64,000 nt of DNA, from assembly GCA_028571325.1 (NCBI GenBank), contig CP116767.1:711150-775149 (forward strand), written 5' to 3'. The position numbers and the translations under genes are program-made. The stretch comes from Wolbachia endosymbiont of Ctenocephalides felis wCfeF (lineage in GTDB: Bacteria; Pseudomonadota; Alphaproteobacteria; Rickettsiales; Anaplasmataceae). Every line of letters begins with the position of its first letter. Positions within the stretch are counted from its first letter, which is position 1. The notes below the pieces were generated by a model that did no database searches, was not told where the DNA came from, and saw nothing but the letters and a program-made list of their open reading frames with translations. Shown piece after piece: positions 7,511 through 16,672 of this stretch.

Positions 7511-9623
7511 ATGGGTATCTATTGCGATTTTGTACCACAGACAAATGGATATTATAAACCATTGACTGAAAAAGAAGAACTAAAAACTCGACTTTTGCAA
7601 AACATCAGATCTTGTCTTCTCTACCTATTGCCAAATGGGACATTTCAAGGTGATAAGTTTTATGTAGGTGATATACGAGGCAATAAAGGTAAAAGCACTA
7701 TAGTAGAATTAGCAGGCGAGCGTGCTGGATTGTGGCATGACTTTGCAACGGGAGAAGGCGGTGACATCATCGATCTTTGGGCAGCAGTACATGGGAAAAA
7801 TGCGAGGACTGAGTTTCCTCAGGTAATGGCTTCAATAAGGGAATGGCTTGGCAAACAACACACTAAAGAAAAAAAGAGGAGTATCAAAGACCTAGAACAA
7901 TACCTAACTTGTAGTTGGAACTACTGCGACGAGAATAACCAAGTAATCATCATAGTCAACCGCTACGATCCTCCAAAAGAGAAAAAACAATACCTTCCAT
8001 TTGATGTTAAAGAGCAGAAGTTTCAAGAGCCAAAGATCAGGCCACTGTACAACATTCCAGGCATTTTAAAATCTGAAAAGGTTGTTCTTGTAGAAGGGGA
8101 AAAATGCGCAGAAGCACTAATAAAGAAAGGAATTACTGCAACAACAGCAATGTTTGGGTCGAACGCATCTCCTGATAAAACAGATTGGACACCGCTCAAG
8201 GGCAAGCATATCATTATTTGGCCAGATAATGATGAAGCAGGTAATAAATACGCCAAAAATGCTAAAAAAAAGCTTTCAGAGCTTGGAGTTGCATCGCTGG
8301 TTACACTTAAGATTCCACAAGGTAAACCAAAAGGTTGGGATGTTGCCAATTGTATCGAGGAAGGCATAGATGTTGAAAAATTCTTAGCTTCAGCTATTCA
8401 AATTCCATGCACAAAAAACCTCATCTCATTTCCTGCAAGGCAATACATTAACGATAAATCACCAATGCCAGAGGATATAATTGCTCCGCGAGTTCTAACT
8501 CCAAGTGGTCTTTTAGTGTTTGCTGGAGCCCCTAAAGTAGGAAAAAGTGACTTTTTAATTTCATGGCTAATGCACATGGCAGCAGGAGTTCCATTTCTTG
8601 ATATGGCACCAAAAAGGCCGTTGAGAATCTTTTACCTTCAGACTGAAATTGGCTACCATTACATGCGTGAACGTTTACAGCAGCTTAAACTCGACGAAAA
8701 ACTTCTTGAGACCGCTTTAGATAACTTAATCATTACACCACAAGTAAAGCTACTTTTAAATGATGATAGCATGGACGATGTTCTAAGTGAAATAAAAAAA
8801 TCATTTAGTTCAAACAGCGTTGACGTTATAGCTATTGACCCACTACGTAACATTTTTGATGCTGGTGAGGATGGTAGTGAAAATGACAACAGTGCTATGC
8901 TATTTTTTCTACAAGAAAGGATTGAAAAGTTAAGAGCGTTAGCTAACCCAGACGCAGGAGTTATTCTAGTACACCACACGAAGAAAATACAGAAGAAATC
9001 ATTAGAAGAAGACCCATTTCAGAGTTTTAGTGGTGCTAGTTCATTAAGAAGTTTTTATACAACAGGGATGATTATGTTTTAAACCTGATGAACACAAGAG
9101 TAGTCGTCAACTAATCTTTGAATTACGTAATGGATGTGCCATTGAATCAAAATTCGTTGACAAGGTTAGTGGTAGCTGGTATACAATCGACTATGAATCA
9201 CAGAGACTTGTGAATGAAAATTATGGTCAAAAATTAGACGCAGAACGTTCCCGTAGGTATGACACTATTCTACAACTGATTGATGAAGAAGCGCGTAGGG
9301 GACGCCTATATACAATTAATTCATTCTGCCAAGTATTTGAAAACAAGGCAGGTCTGGGCAGCCAACATTCTATTCGTGAGCGTATTGATGTTCTTGCTGC
9401 AAAAGGTTACATAAAATTCAATAGAGAAGGCAAAAATGCGGCAAGGACTAAATATGGGATACTTTGTATTGAAGGTATGGAAAAAGGAACTGTAGTGTTT
9501 AACAATCAGCTAAACAAAAATGTGACTACCTATGAAAGAGTTTTTCCAACTGATTACAAATCACCACAGTACGGAAATATTATTCCTGTAGAGAATCCAA
9601 GTGTTTGGGTTTACAACGATTGA
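7511..9623 (+). pseudogene. Primase-like/Toprim/RepA helicase fusion with C-terminal winged helix, frameshifted
   Basis: Reading through one single-base shift gives a protein of about 703 residues. It has a CHC2-like N-terminus (NIRSCLLYLLPNGTF to GGDIIDLWAA), a Toprim domain with VLVEGEKCAEAL and PDNDEAG, a RepA-type ATPase (GAPKVGKS, VIAIDPL, HHTKK) and a C-terminal winged-helix-like region (YDTILQLIDEEARRGR onwards). The first frame stops at 9080-9082 (ATG TTT TAA). Dropping one T from the TTTT run at 9077-9080 restores KPDEHKSSRQLIFELRNG, matching the paralogues. It is therefore either a mutation or a +1 shift at TTT-TAA. The ribosome site is AAGGAG. A free-standing product from GTG 9210 is possible but is probably just the C-terminal domain. 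Confidence 0.85.
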
Positions 9624-9887
9624 GGTCAAGGTGGTAAAGTTATTCACAGCAATAGTAAATTACTTAGACATTTCAGATTTCAGATTTTCTCAGTTTTTGC
9701 TCAGACTGTGCTCAGTCTACGAAATCTGAATTTAGTGATAATTGAAAAAATAATAGATTATCAGTAGCTTAGGCAGTTTTTCAGATTTTGCAGCCGCAGA
9801 CTGAACAACAAGGCGCAAAGCTGCGAGTATGGCGGGTTTTGTGGAATTTTCAGTTTTCAGAATAACCCCTATTATTATATAATAATA

Positions 9888-9913
9888 AGTAGTATGCTTT
9901 AAAGCATACTACT
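9888..9913. promoter_or_regulatory. Perfect 26-base palindrome
   Basis: Each 13-base half contains AGTATGCTTT and the centre is TTTAAA. A second AT palindrome (ATTATTAT/ATAATAAT) sits directly before it at 9871-9886. There is no T-run after it on either strand, so it is more like an operator or cruciform than an intrinsic terminator. Confidence 0.6.
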
Positions 9914-10014
9914 CACCAACCTTCTTTATTACTAGCTGCAATCTACATATAAACAATTTTCTAAAGAGATCAAACAAAGGGAGGTGAACAAAATGCCCAT
10001 AATCGCGTTTTAAA

Positions 10015-10090
10015 GCGTTTCTATGACTTCAGGGTTAATTGTACCACCTATACCTCAAGAACCTCTGTAGCACCCCTTTAAACGCGAATA
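10015..10090 (-). repeat. Dispersed repeat, copy C (inverted)
   Basis: Read on the minus strand, this copy gives AAAGGGGTGCTACAGAGGTTC followed at the same distance by GGTATAGGTGGTAC, matching copy A at 178-260 in inverted orientation. A GCGTTTAAA/CGCTTTAAAACGCG imperfect dyad lies at its edge. Confidence 0.55.
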
Positions 10091-10144
10091 AAAGCACCTA
10101 TTCATTGGTGTGGTAGAAAAACTATCAAACAAACATAAGTACAT

Positions 10145-10549
10145 TTACTGCTTATTTTTTTGAATACTCACAGTAATTGCTTCTTTAGATGGTGAATCTA
10201 AACAATTTGCTTTAAATGTTATTGTATCCCCATTAAATAACCAACCTTGGCTCTCGTCTACCTTGTATTGCATCAAGTACGTGCCTATCCGCCCTTCAGC
10301 ATCTTTACCGCCCTCAGACAGCAGTACTATTAAGCATTCTAGGTCAAAAGATACATATTGATGTTTCATACCTCCGTCATGAAAAGTATATTCACGAGAG
10401 CGTGAAATAAAAGGGTGTGGAACTTCAGAATGAGAGCCTGAGTAGAGCTCTCCGGTAGCGTTTATACAATTACCATCTATACACATAGTGTAATTCGCGT
10501 CTTCTTCGAAGAAATTATTTACATGAAAGGAATTGATAAGATCGGTCAT
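10145..10549 (-). CDS. Unrecognised 134-residue prophage protein
   Basis: A GAGGT ribosome site lies seven bases before the ATG. The protein has no clear signal peptide or membrane segment and looks mostly beta, with three cysteines near the N-terminus and middle. Its N-terminal motif LINSFHVNNFF and a later DSPSKEAITVSI block resemble LVNAFNLNNYF and DSANKEVIRNLKI, in the same order, in the protein at 48143-49705. I infer a shared domain of unknown function. Function is not recognised. Confidence 0.6.
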   Translation of the reverse strand: MTDLINSFHVNNFFEEDANYTMCIDGNCINATGELYSGSHSEVPHPFISRSREYTFHDGGMKHQYVSFDLECLIVLLSEGGKDAEGRIGTYLMQYKVDESQGWLFNGDTITFKANCLDSPSKEAITVSIQKNKQ

Positions 10550-10666
10550 AGATGTACCTCACTAATATGTTATTATAAGTATGATAAACAATATTTTTAT
10601 AGAAGTCAAATAAGCTGCTTTTAGCTGAGCTGGGTTTAAAAATATCTGGTAGGTTGCATAGGAGTA

Positions 10667-10768
10667 ATACCAAATCCCATTACACAGGGAGCGGATACGC
10701 CACTTTACCACACTTGCTTCAGTATGGGCCTTTTCCTCGTTATTATCCTATGTAATGGGAATTGGTAT
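10667..10768. mobile_element. MITE-like element with 22-base terminal inverted repeats
   Basis: The ends are ATACCAAATCCCATTACA and TGTAATGGGAATTGGTAT. They are complementary at about 20 of 22 positions and enclose roughly 58 bases without a gene. The right arm supplies the last codons and stop of the neighbouring minus-strand gene. No clear target duplication is seen. Confidence 0.6.
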
Positions 10769-11192
10769 GAGCAGCACCTAAAGAGAGTATAAAAGGATTA
10801 AGACGATAACCATATTCTTTGTTAGAATATCCTGGCCAGCCGATATTTTCAAAAACATCATTACAATCAAATCCGAGTTCTTCAGATAATCTTTCCTTTG
10901 TTATTTTGATCATTCTATTTAGTGGTCTTCTGACTTTGTATTCCAAGTTGTGAATTTCCGGATTAAAACCTAAACGTTCTGCTAGTTGATTAATATTAAG
11001 GAAAGTATATTTTTCTGCTGGCAGCCCATTTCTGAAATCTTTCCAGAACTGATCTAATAAAACACGCATAATATTAAGATGTGCTACTGAATTTTTACTA
11101 ACAATTTCGATATTATTTATATAGACCACAGTATTCACAATATGTAGATGAAGTACCCTAGGCTGAGATAACTTGGTAGATGGAGTTTGCAT
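10743..11192 (-). CDS. Winged-helix-like DNA-binding protein, 3' end altered by MITE
   Basis: This 149-residue protein has a C-terminal half that looks like a winged helix: LNINQLAERLGF (helix-turn), NLEYKVRRPLNRMIKI (recognition-type helix), then a GYRLNPF wing strand. It is divergent from the tail-fibre operon, with the promoter-like element 11257-11287 between them, so it may regulate the late genes. The last residues (about HTNSHYIG) are encoded by the right arm of the adjacent MITE, so the original C-terminus was probably different. It could also be a Rep-type initiator fragment. Confidence 0.6.
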   Translation of the reverse strand: MQTPSTKLSQPRVLHLHIVNTVVYINNIEIVSKNSVAHLNIMRVLLDQFWKDFRNGLPAEKYTFLNINQLAERLGFNPEIHNLEYKVRRPLNRMIKITKERLSEELGFDCNDVFENIGWPGYSNKEYGYRLNPFILSLGAAHTNSHYIG

Positions 11193-11250
11193 TTATTATT
11201 TTATTATAGTCAATGAGCGAATCGTAGCTATTTTGAGTAAAAAAGCAAAA

Positions 11251-11287
11251 TTTTTTGGACGAAATTTGAAGTTACCGTGTATATATA
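11251..11287 (+). promoter_or_regulatory. Phage promoter-like element, copy 2
   Basis: GGACGAA at 11257-11263, ten bases, then ACCGTGTATATATA at 11274-11287, preceded by a T-run (TTTTTT) as in copy 1 (TTTT). It ends 21 bases before the likely ATG of the first tail-fibre gene. See copy 1 at 4025-4060. Confidence 0.6.
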
Positions 11288-11308
11288 GTGCAGGAGTTAA
11301 ATGTTCAA

Positions 11309-11995
11309 ATGTCAATTCTCACCCAATCAGGAAGAGCAGCGATAGCAGCAAGTATAAAGGAGCAACCAATACATCTTGCTTGGGGAAGTGGTGATCAAAA
11401 TTGGGAAAGTAGCCATAAAGTTGAAAAAATTTTTTCCACTAATGGCAAAATAACCCTCGATCACTACCCCGTCAAAGACGTAAAAGTTTTTATAGGACAA
11501 ACGTCTTATCAGTCAAGCATAGATTATACGATTGATAGCAATACAGGGGTTGTTCAGCGCACAGAAAATAGCGCTATTGCAGCAGGTGGAACAGTTACTA
11601 TAGAGTATACTCAAGATACACCACCAGAACTCATTACTTCTGCAACATTACTAAAGGAAGTCGGACGTCGTGTTGTTGATGAGATACTTTTCTGCAGCGG
11701 TGATGAAAACGGTGAACTTTTGACTCCAACAGGCAGGTTTAAATCTTCCGACGTACCAACCAATAACTTGTACCTTAAATTTAGCTTCGATTTCACGGAC
11801 GCAGCAAATCAAGTTATCAGGGAACTCGGGGTTATGGTTGGTACAAAGCTGAAGGAAAAAGTACCGCCTGGGCAGAGATATTTCGAACCAAAAGACGTGG
11901 AAAATCCTGGAATTTTGTTGGTGCTTGAACACACTGTACCACTTATTAGAACTGCAGCAACCCGAGAAACTTTTTCATTTGTTGTAACATTTTAA
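11309..11995 (+). CDS. Tail-fibre/baseplate-associated phage protein
   Basis: This 228-residue protein has the sequence features of a WO/P2-like structural protein preceding the DUF4815 gene: beta-rich repeats (VFIGQTSYQ, GTVTIEYTQD) and a C-terminal strand region TRETFSFVVTF. The in-frame GTG at 11288 lies at the end of the promoter-like element, so I prefer ATG 11309 (MSILTQSGRAAI), with AGGAG at 11292-11296. It is the first gene of the plus-strand late operon. The exact virion position is unknown. Confidence 0.65.
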   Translation: MSILTQSGRAAIAASIKEQPIHLAWGSGDQNWESSHKVEKIFSTNGKITLDHYPVKDVKVFIGQTSYQSSIDYTIDSNTGVVQRTENSAIAAGGTVTIEYTQDTPPELITSATLLKEVGRRVVDEILFCSGDENGELLTPTGRFKSSDVPTNNLYLKFSFDFTDAANQVIRELGVMVGTKLKEKVPPGQRYFEPKDVENPGILLVLEHTVPLIRTAATRETFSFVVTF

Positions 11996-11997
11996 CT

Positions 11998-13944
11998 ATG
12001 ACCTTAAACGGCTATTACAATCGCTTTGATCCTGACAAATAATACGAAAAAAGCTTATTCCTAGCAGGAAGAGGTTTGCAATCGGCAGAATTAAATGAAA
12101 CCCAAGAATATGCTCTTTCTAAGCTTAAAGGCATAGGTGATGCGATATTCCGTGATGGTGATGTTATAACGGGAAGTAATTGTATTATAGATGGGGAAAC
12201 CGGCGAAGTCACACTTGAATCGGGAAAAATCTATCTTCGTGGAGCAGTTAGAAAAGTTGAAAAAGAAGAATTTGTTATTCCACTGAATACTACAGTTCGT
12301 ATAGGTGTTTATTACGTAGAATCTATCGTTACAGAACTAGAGGATGAAAATCTTCGTGATCCTGCAGTTGGTACACGTAATTATCAAGAAGCAGGGGCCG
12401 CAAGGCTTAAAGTTTCCACCACTTGGGGATATCAAGCTGAAGGTGTTTTTCCCCCTTTTTCCACCACTGATGGGGAATTTTATCCAATTTACAATATTGA
12501 AAATGGGGTATTAATAGAACATTCACCGCCACCACAAGCAAACATGGTAACCACAGCTCTTGCTCGTTACGATAAGGAGACAAATGGTTCCTACGTTGTA
12601 AGTGGCCTAGAAGTAATGTTTCTGCAGAGAGAAGAAGAAAGCGGCGAAAGAAAAGGTCGAAAGAGACAGGTATTTGTGGTTAATGGAGGTAAAGCTCGTG
12701 TTGATGGCTATGAAATAGAATTATCCCACAGTATACGAGCTTATTTTGATGAAGATCCAGACATAAAGACAGTTGAATCAGAATCCCATACTTTTCAGCC
12801 AAATAGCCAAAGAGTAATGGAACTTAAAGTTCATGACTTTCCAGTCCGCGAAATTAAAAGGGTAGATATAACTGTCCAAAAGACGATTACTATGACCCAT
12901 GGTTCATACTCTGGAGTTGTAGATCCGATACCTGACTCTGCAATACTGGAAATTATCCAAATTAAACAAGGCAATGTTATTTATGAAAACAGTACAGATT
13001 ATAAGCTAAGTAGCGGAAATGTTGATTGGTCATTACCAGGAAGAGAGCCAGCACCTGGGAGTAGTTATCAAATAACCTACCGCTCTCGTACTCACGTAAG
13101 TCCTGAAGATATAAGTGAAGAAGGATGTAAAATAAAAGGGGCAGTTGATGGTTCTTTGGTACTGGTTGATTACACCTGGAAAATGCCCCGCTATGATTTA
13201 ATCACCATAGATGCAAAAGGGGTAGTGAGGAGAATAAAAGGTATTGCCCATCCTTGGAAACCATCGATGCCAAAAGCGCCTAGCGGACAACTTTTACTCT
13301 GCTACATTCATCAGACGTGGAAAAACGGGGAAAAGGTGAAAGTAGTAAACAATGCCATCCATGCAGTACCAATGAATGAACTCGAAGCAATGAAAAAGGG
13401 CATAAATGATCTTTATGCGCTGGTTGCAGAGGAACGTCTACGTAATGATGCAAATTCAAGAGAACCCACCACGAAAAAAGGAGTATTTGTTGATCCATTC
13501 TTTGATGATGACATGCGTGATCAAGGAATTGTTCAGTTTGCAGCAATAGTAAATAGAGAACTAGTTCTGCCAATAGATGTAGAAGTTGCAGATATTGAAA
13601 AAAAGGGGAAAAGATATCTTTTGCCGTATGAACTTGAGCCGGTATTGGAACAGCTTTTACAGACTAAAAGTGAAAAGATCAATCCGTATCAAGCCTTTGA
13701 TCCAGTACCGGCAAAAGTAACTCTTAATATGAACATCGATCACTGGACAGAAGTGAAAACACATTGGAAAAGTCCAGTAACCCGAGAATTTAATACTAGA
13801 GAAACAGAGCTGTTGTCAAGTAGGTCATACGAAGCTGAATTTATGAGAGAAGCAGTACAAAACTTTGAAATTGAAGGTTTTGCAGCTCATGAAAAACTTA
13901 AGGAAATAAAGTTCGACGGCATAACCATTCAACCCGTAGCATAG
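11998..13944 (+). pseudogene. DUF4815-like tail protein with premature stop codon
   Basis: Starting from the ATG at 11998, two bases after the previous stop, the frame reads MTLNGYYNRFDPDK. It then meets TAA at 12040-12042 and continues in the same frame with YEKSLFLAGRGLQSAELNETQEYAL for 607 more codons. The remaining frame has the features of the DUF4815 family of phage tail proteins. A single substitution could have made the stop. Translation could restart at TTG 12076, with a weak AGGAAGAGG site upstream, giving 622 residues. The protein is beta-rich and probably sits in the baseplate or fibre network. Confidence 0.75.
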
Positions 13945-13955
13945 AAGGCAAAAAA

Positions 13956-15143
13956 GTGGAAAAAAGAGCTAACAACCAGGGAAAATTAAAGGAAAAGGTG
14001 AAAGTACCGGCAAATATCCCAGCAGGTACTAAATTAGTGCAATTTTACGGGGATAAGGGAAGCTATGGAGAAGCAACGTATACTGGTAAAAAAACGATTA
14101 CCATAGAAGAAAGAAGAAGAGTAATTGCTGCCAGACGAGTTGATCCTTTAGCCCAGACATTTACACTGAATGAAAGTAGGCACATAGGAGGTATAGAGTT
14201 ATGGTTTACAAATAAAGGCAAAAAACGTGTTGTTGTGCAAATACGAGAAACAGCGGTGGGAATGCCCTCTCAAACTGTCATTGCTGAAAGTTACATTACC
14301 TCTGAAAATATTAATATAAATGGCACAGCAACACGAATAACTTGGTCCCCAGTGTTTTGCCATGCAGGACAAGAATACGCAATAGTTTTACTCACCGATG
14401 ATGCAGACACAGCAGTAAAAGTAGCAGAACTTGGCAAATATGATGCAGTAAACAGCCGTTGGGTAACAAGTCAGCCTTATCAAGTAGGGGTATTACTCTC
14501 ATCGAGCAATGCAAGTACGTGGACTGCGCATCAAAACTTTGACCTTACGTTTCGACTACTAGCTGCAAAATTTACTGAAACTTTTCACGTTTTTGATCTG
14601 GGCAAAGTTACAGCAGATAACGTATCAGATTTAATTATTTTGACGAACGTTGAAAAAGTAGCATTTGATACCAATGTGGAATTTATTTTAACCGATAAGG
14701 AAGGAAAAGAAAACTTCTTGTCTGATAATTTACCGTTAGCGCTGCGTGAAAGATTATCTGGAGAGCTAACAGTGAAAGCAAACCTAAAAGGAGGGGAAAA
14801 AAGAAGTCCAGTGCTCTACGAAGGGTTACAGCTAGTTTTAGGAAATATGGGGGAAGAAGGAGATTATGTTACAAGGAGTATTACAGCGGGCTCCAACACT
14901 AAAATAACAATTACCTATGATGCACTAATACCTGGTACTGCAGATGTTAAAGCGTATGTACAGAAAGGAGAAGAATGGCAGTTAGTAAATTTAGCATCAG
15001 GAAAACCAATTGGAGAAAATTGGGTAGAGAGAACTCATATACTGACGAACTTTAATGCCAATGAGACGAGGGTAAAATTAGTTTTGAGTGGGACAGTTGT
15101 TTATCGTCCAAAGGTGAAAAATTTAAGAGTGGTTATTACGTAG
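13956..15143 (+). CDS. Phage tail-fibre-module structural protein
   Basis: This 395-residue beta-rich protein starts with GTG, 11 bases after the DUF4815 frame. The N-terminal 35 residues are basic. The body contains carbohydrate-binding-like beta segments (GGIELWFTNKGKKRVVVQIRE, QEYAIVLLTDD). I recognise no catalytic motif. Tight spacing with both neighbours indicates one operon, and a structural role in the tail tip or fibre is inferred from this. Confidence 0.65.
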   Translation: MEKRANNQGKLKEKVKVPANIPAGTKLVQFYGDKGSYGEATYTGKKTITIEERRRVIAARRVDPLAQTFTLNESRHIGGIELWFTNKGKKRVVVQIRETAVGMPSQTVIAESYITSENININGTATRITWSPVFCHAGQEYAIVLLTDDADTAVKVAELGKYDAVNSRWVTSQPYQVGVLLSSSNASTWTAHQNFDLTFRLLAAKFTETFHVFDLGKVTADNVSDLIILTNVEKVAFDTNVEFILTDKEGKENFLSDNLPLALRERLSGELTVKANLKGGEKRSPVLYEGLQLVLGNMGEEGDYVTRSITAGSNTKITITYDALIPGTADVKAYVQKGEEWQLVNLASGKPIGENWVERTHILTNFNANETRVKLVLSGTVVYRPKVKNLRVVIT

Positions 15144-15153
15144 GTCAAAAAAA

Positions 15154-15351
15154 ATGTCAAATGATGAAACGAGTCGTGGATACCCTCTACCGCATCCAGA
15201 AAATATCGCTGCACAGGATGTGGTACGGATTCGCACAGCCATAGAAAAAGTGGATGAAGATATGAGTAAGGGGGAAAATAAACACAATCAACTTAAGAGT
15301 AATTTCGAACGGTTTAGCTTTGAAACCTTTTTAAATCTGTGGGGTAAATAA
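15154..15351 (+). CDS. Small tail-module protein (65 residues)
   Basis: The gene starts 10 bases after its upstream neighbour, and its stop codon directly abuts the ATG of the following fibre gene (TAAATG), so translation is probably coupled. The product is hydrophilic, with a PHPENIAAQDVVRIRTAI helix that resembles the start of many tail-fibre proteins. It may be a chaperone or the N-terminal anchor of the next protein. Confidence 0.55.
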   Translation: MSNDETSRGYPLPHPENIAAQDVVRIRTAIEKVDEDMSKGENKHNQLKSNFERFSFETFLNLWGK

Positions 15352-16656
15352 ATGACTATTGCCAAAGAAGTAATAGATGCTTTAAACCAGAGAATTAAAG
15401 ATTTGGCGCCAAATAGTACACCTGATCAATTAGCATATCTTGCTAAAGCATTGGAATCGATAGCAGATAAGAGCTCGGTGTCTGAAATAGTACAGATGAC
15501 AGATGGAAAGCTAAAAGAACTCTTGGACAGTGCAACAAAACATTTAAGTGATCTGGATACTAGTAAAACAAGTTCACTATCTGCAATAACCGCAGCAAAA
15601 ACAAGCTCTCTAGCTGAAATAAACACACTTAAAACTGAATCTTTAGATACTTTAAAAGCCTCGTCAGACTTACATATATCGTTACTTGATAGCAGAAAGG
15701 ATGCCAATGTTGCAGCAATAAGTAGCGTTGGTAGGGACCATAAAGATGATCTTAAAGGTTTAGTAGATAACTTTCGTACTGTTAATGATGTGCCGAATGG
15801 TTCATCAATTATGAAGGAAATACAAACCAGGGAAGACCAGCTAAAAACACTCACAACTAAATTTAACTCCATCAATGATGTGCCAAGCGGTTCTTCAATT
15901 ATGAAAGAAGTGAAAAATCGTAATATGGTTGAACCCGGATCATTGCCATTTTTGTTTGGTGTTATGAGTAGGAATAATGACAGTACCTGGGGAAGTGGCC
16001 TTTTTACAACTGAGCTTGGCAAGTGGTATAGTGATACGTCATATACCAATAATATGCTTTGCCTGCTAACAGGTGCGCATAACTATGGTACAAGTTATGT
16101 TGGGTTCTATAAACCACCAAGTGTATACTTTATGCAAGGTAAAAATGGAACGTTCATCTATAGAGAGTTTTATTCGCGTTACACGTATTCTTCAAATGAA
16201 TACTCTTATCCATATGCATTGCTGGGAGTAATGTTTGTGAAAAACACCACAAGTAGTGAAATAACAAGAACATTATACTTTGTTGGTACATCTTACTGGA
16301 ACTCGCAGTATGAAGGAGCCGGAGTATTTGTGGGAACACCTAATAATACCAATACTAGTAAGGGACAGATATCATCGATTAGTTGGAAAAATATTTATAA
16401 TCTCGGAAGCTCAAACACTGGATTTTCTAATTCAAGTAACGTTATTATTCCGGCTGGTAAAACAGTAGCAATCTTATTTTACACGTCACCATATTATTAT
16501 TCAAATAGCAATAACTATTACATTCAATTTATGCAGTGGGGAATATATAACTTCCGCAGTAATTTTTTGACTACAGGATTAGAAATAGATGTAGAGAGAA
16601 CGCTAAAAGCTTGGCAATGCCCAGGGTTAGACGCTACATATAAAATTTGGCAGTGA
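15352..16656 (+). CDS. Putative tail fibre with coiled-coil stalk
   Basis: In this 434-residue protein, residues about 40-190 are heptad-like and contain near-repeats (TSKTSSLSAITAAKTSSLAEINTLKTESL) and a duplicated segment NDVPNGSSIMKE / NDVPSGSSIMKE, typical of trimeric fibre stalks. Residues 195-434 are rich in Tyr, Ser, Asn and Gly and predicted beta, as in receptor-binding tips. The partner chaperone-like gene follows at 16673. The receptor of a Wolbachia phage fibre is unknown. Confidence 0.65.
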   Translation: MTIAKEVIDALNQRIKDLAPNSTPDQLAYLAKALESIADKSSVSEIVQMTDGKLKELLDSATKHLSDLDTSKTSSLSAITAAKTSSLAEINTLKTESLDTLKASSDLHISLLDSRKDANVAAISSVGRDHKDDLKGLVDNFRTVNDVPNGSSIMKEIQTREDQLKTLTTKFNSINDVPSGSSIMKEVKNRNMVEPGSLPFLFGVMSRNNDSTWGSGLFTTELGKWYSDTSYTNNMLCLLTGAHNYGTSYVGFYKPPSVYFMQGKNGTFIYREFYSRYTYSSNEYSYPYALLGVMFVKNTTSSEITRTLYFVGTSYWNSQYEGAGVFVGTPNNTNTSKGQISSISWKNIYNLGSSNTGFSNSSNVIIPAGKTVAILFYTSPYYYSNSNNYYIQFMQWGIYNFRSNFLTTGLEIDVERTLKAWQCPGLDATYKIWQ

Positions 16657-16672
16657 AAAAGGGAGAGAAATT

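Larger units (their letters stand above)
9624..10144. other. Non-coding region between replication and regulatory genes
   Basis: No substantial gene is seen. The stretch contains CAGATTT/CTCAG-rich sequence (about 9660-9800), an AT palindrome followed by a perfect 26-base palindrome (9888-9913), and a very strong ribosome site GGGAGGTG before a six-codon frame at 9992-10012 (MPIIAF). It also holds the inverted copy C of the dispersed repeat (about 10015-10090). It looks like a control region, possibly an origin or operator zone. Confidence 0.6.

Noticed and set aside
4991..8979. Minus-strand frames opposite the replication genes
   Set aside because: They recur at the same place in each paralogue, as expected for antisense shadows, and have no start signals.
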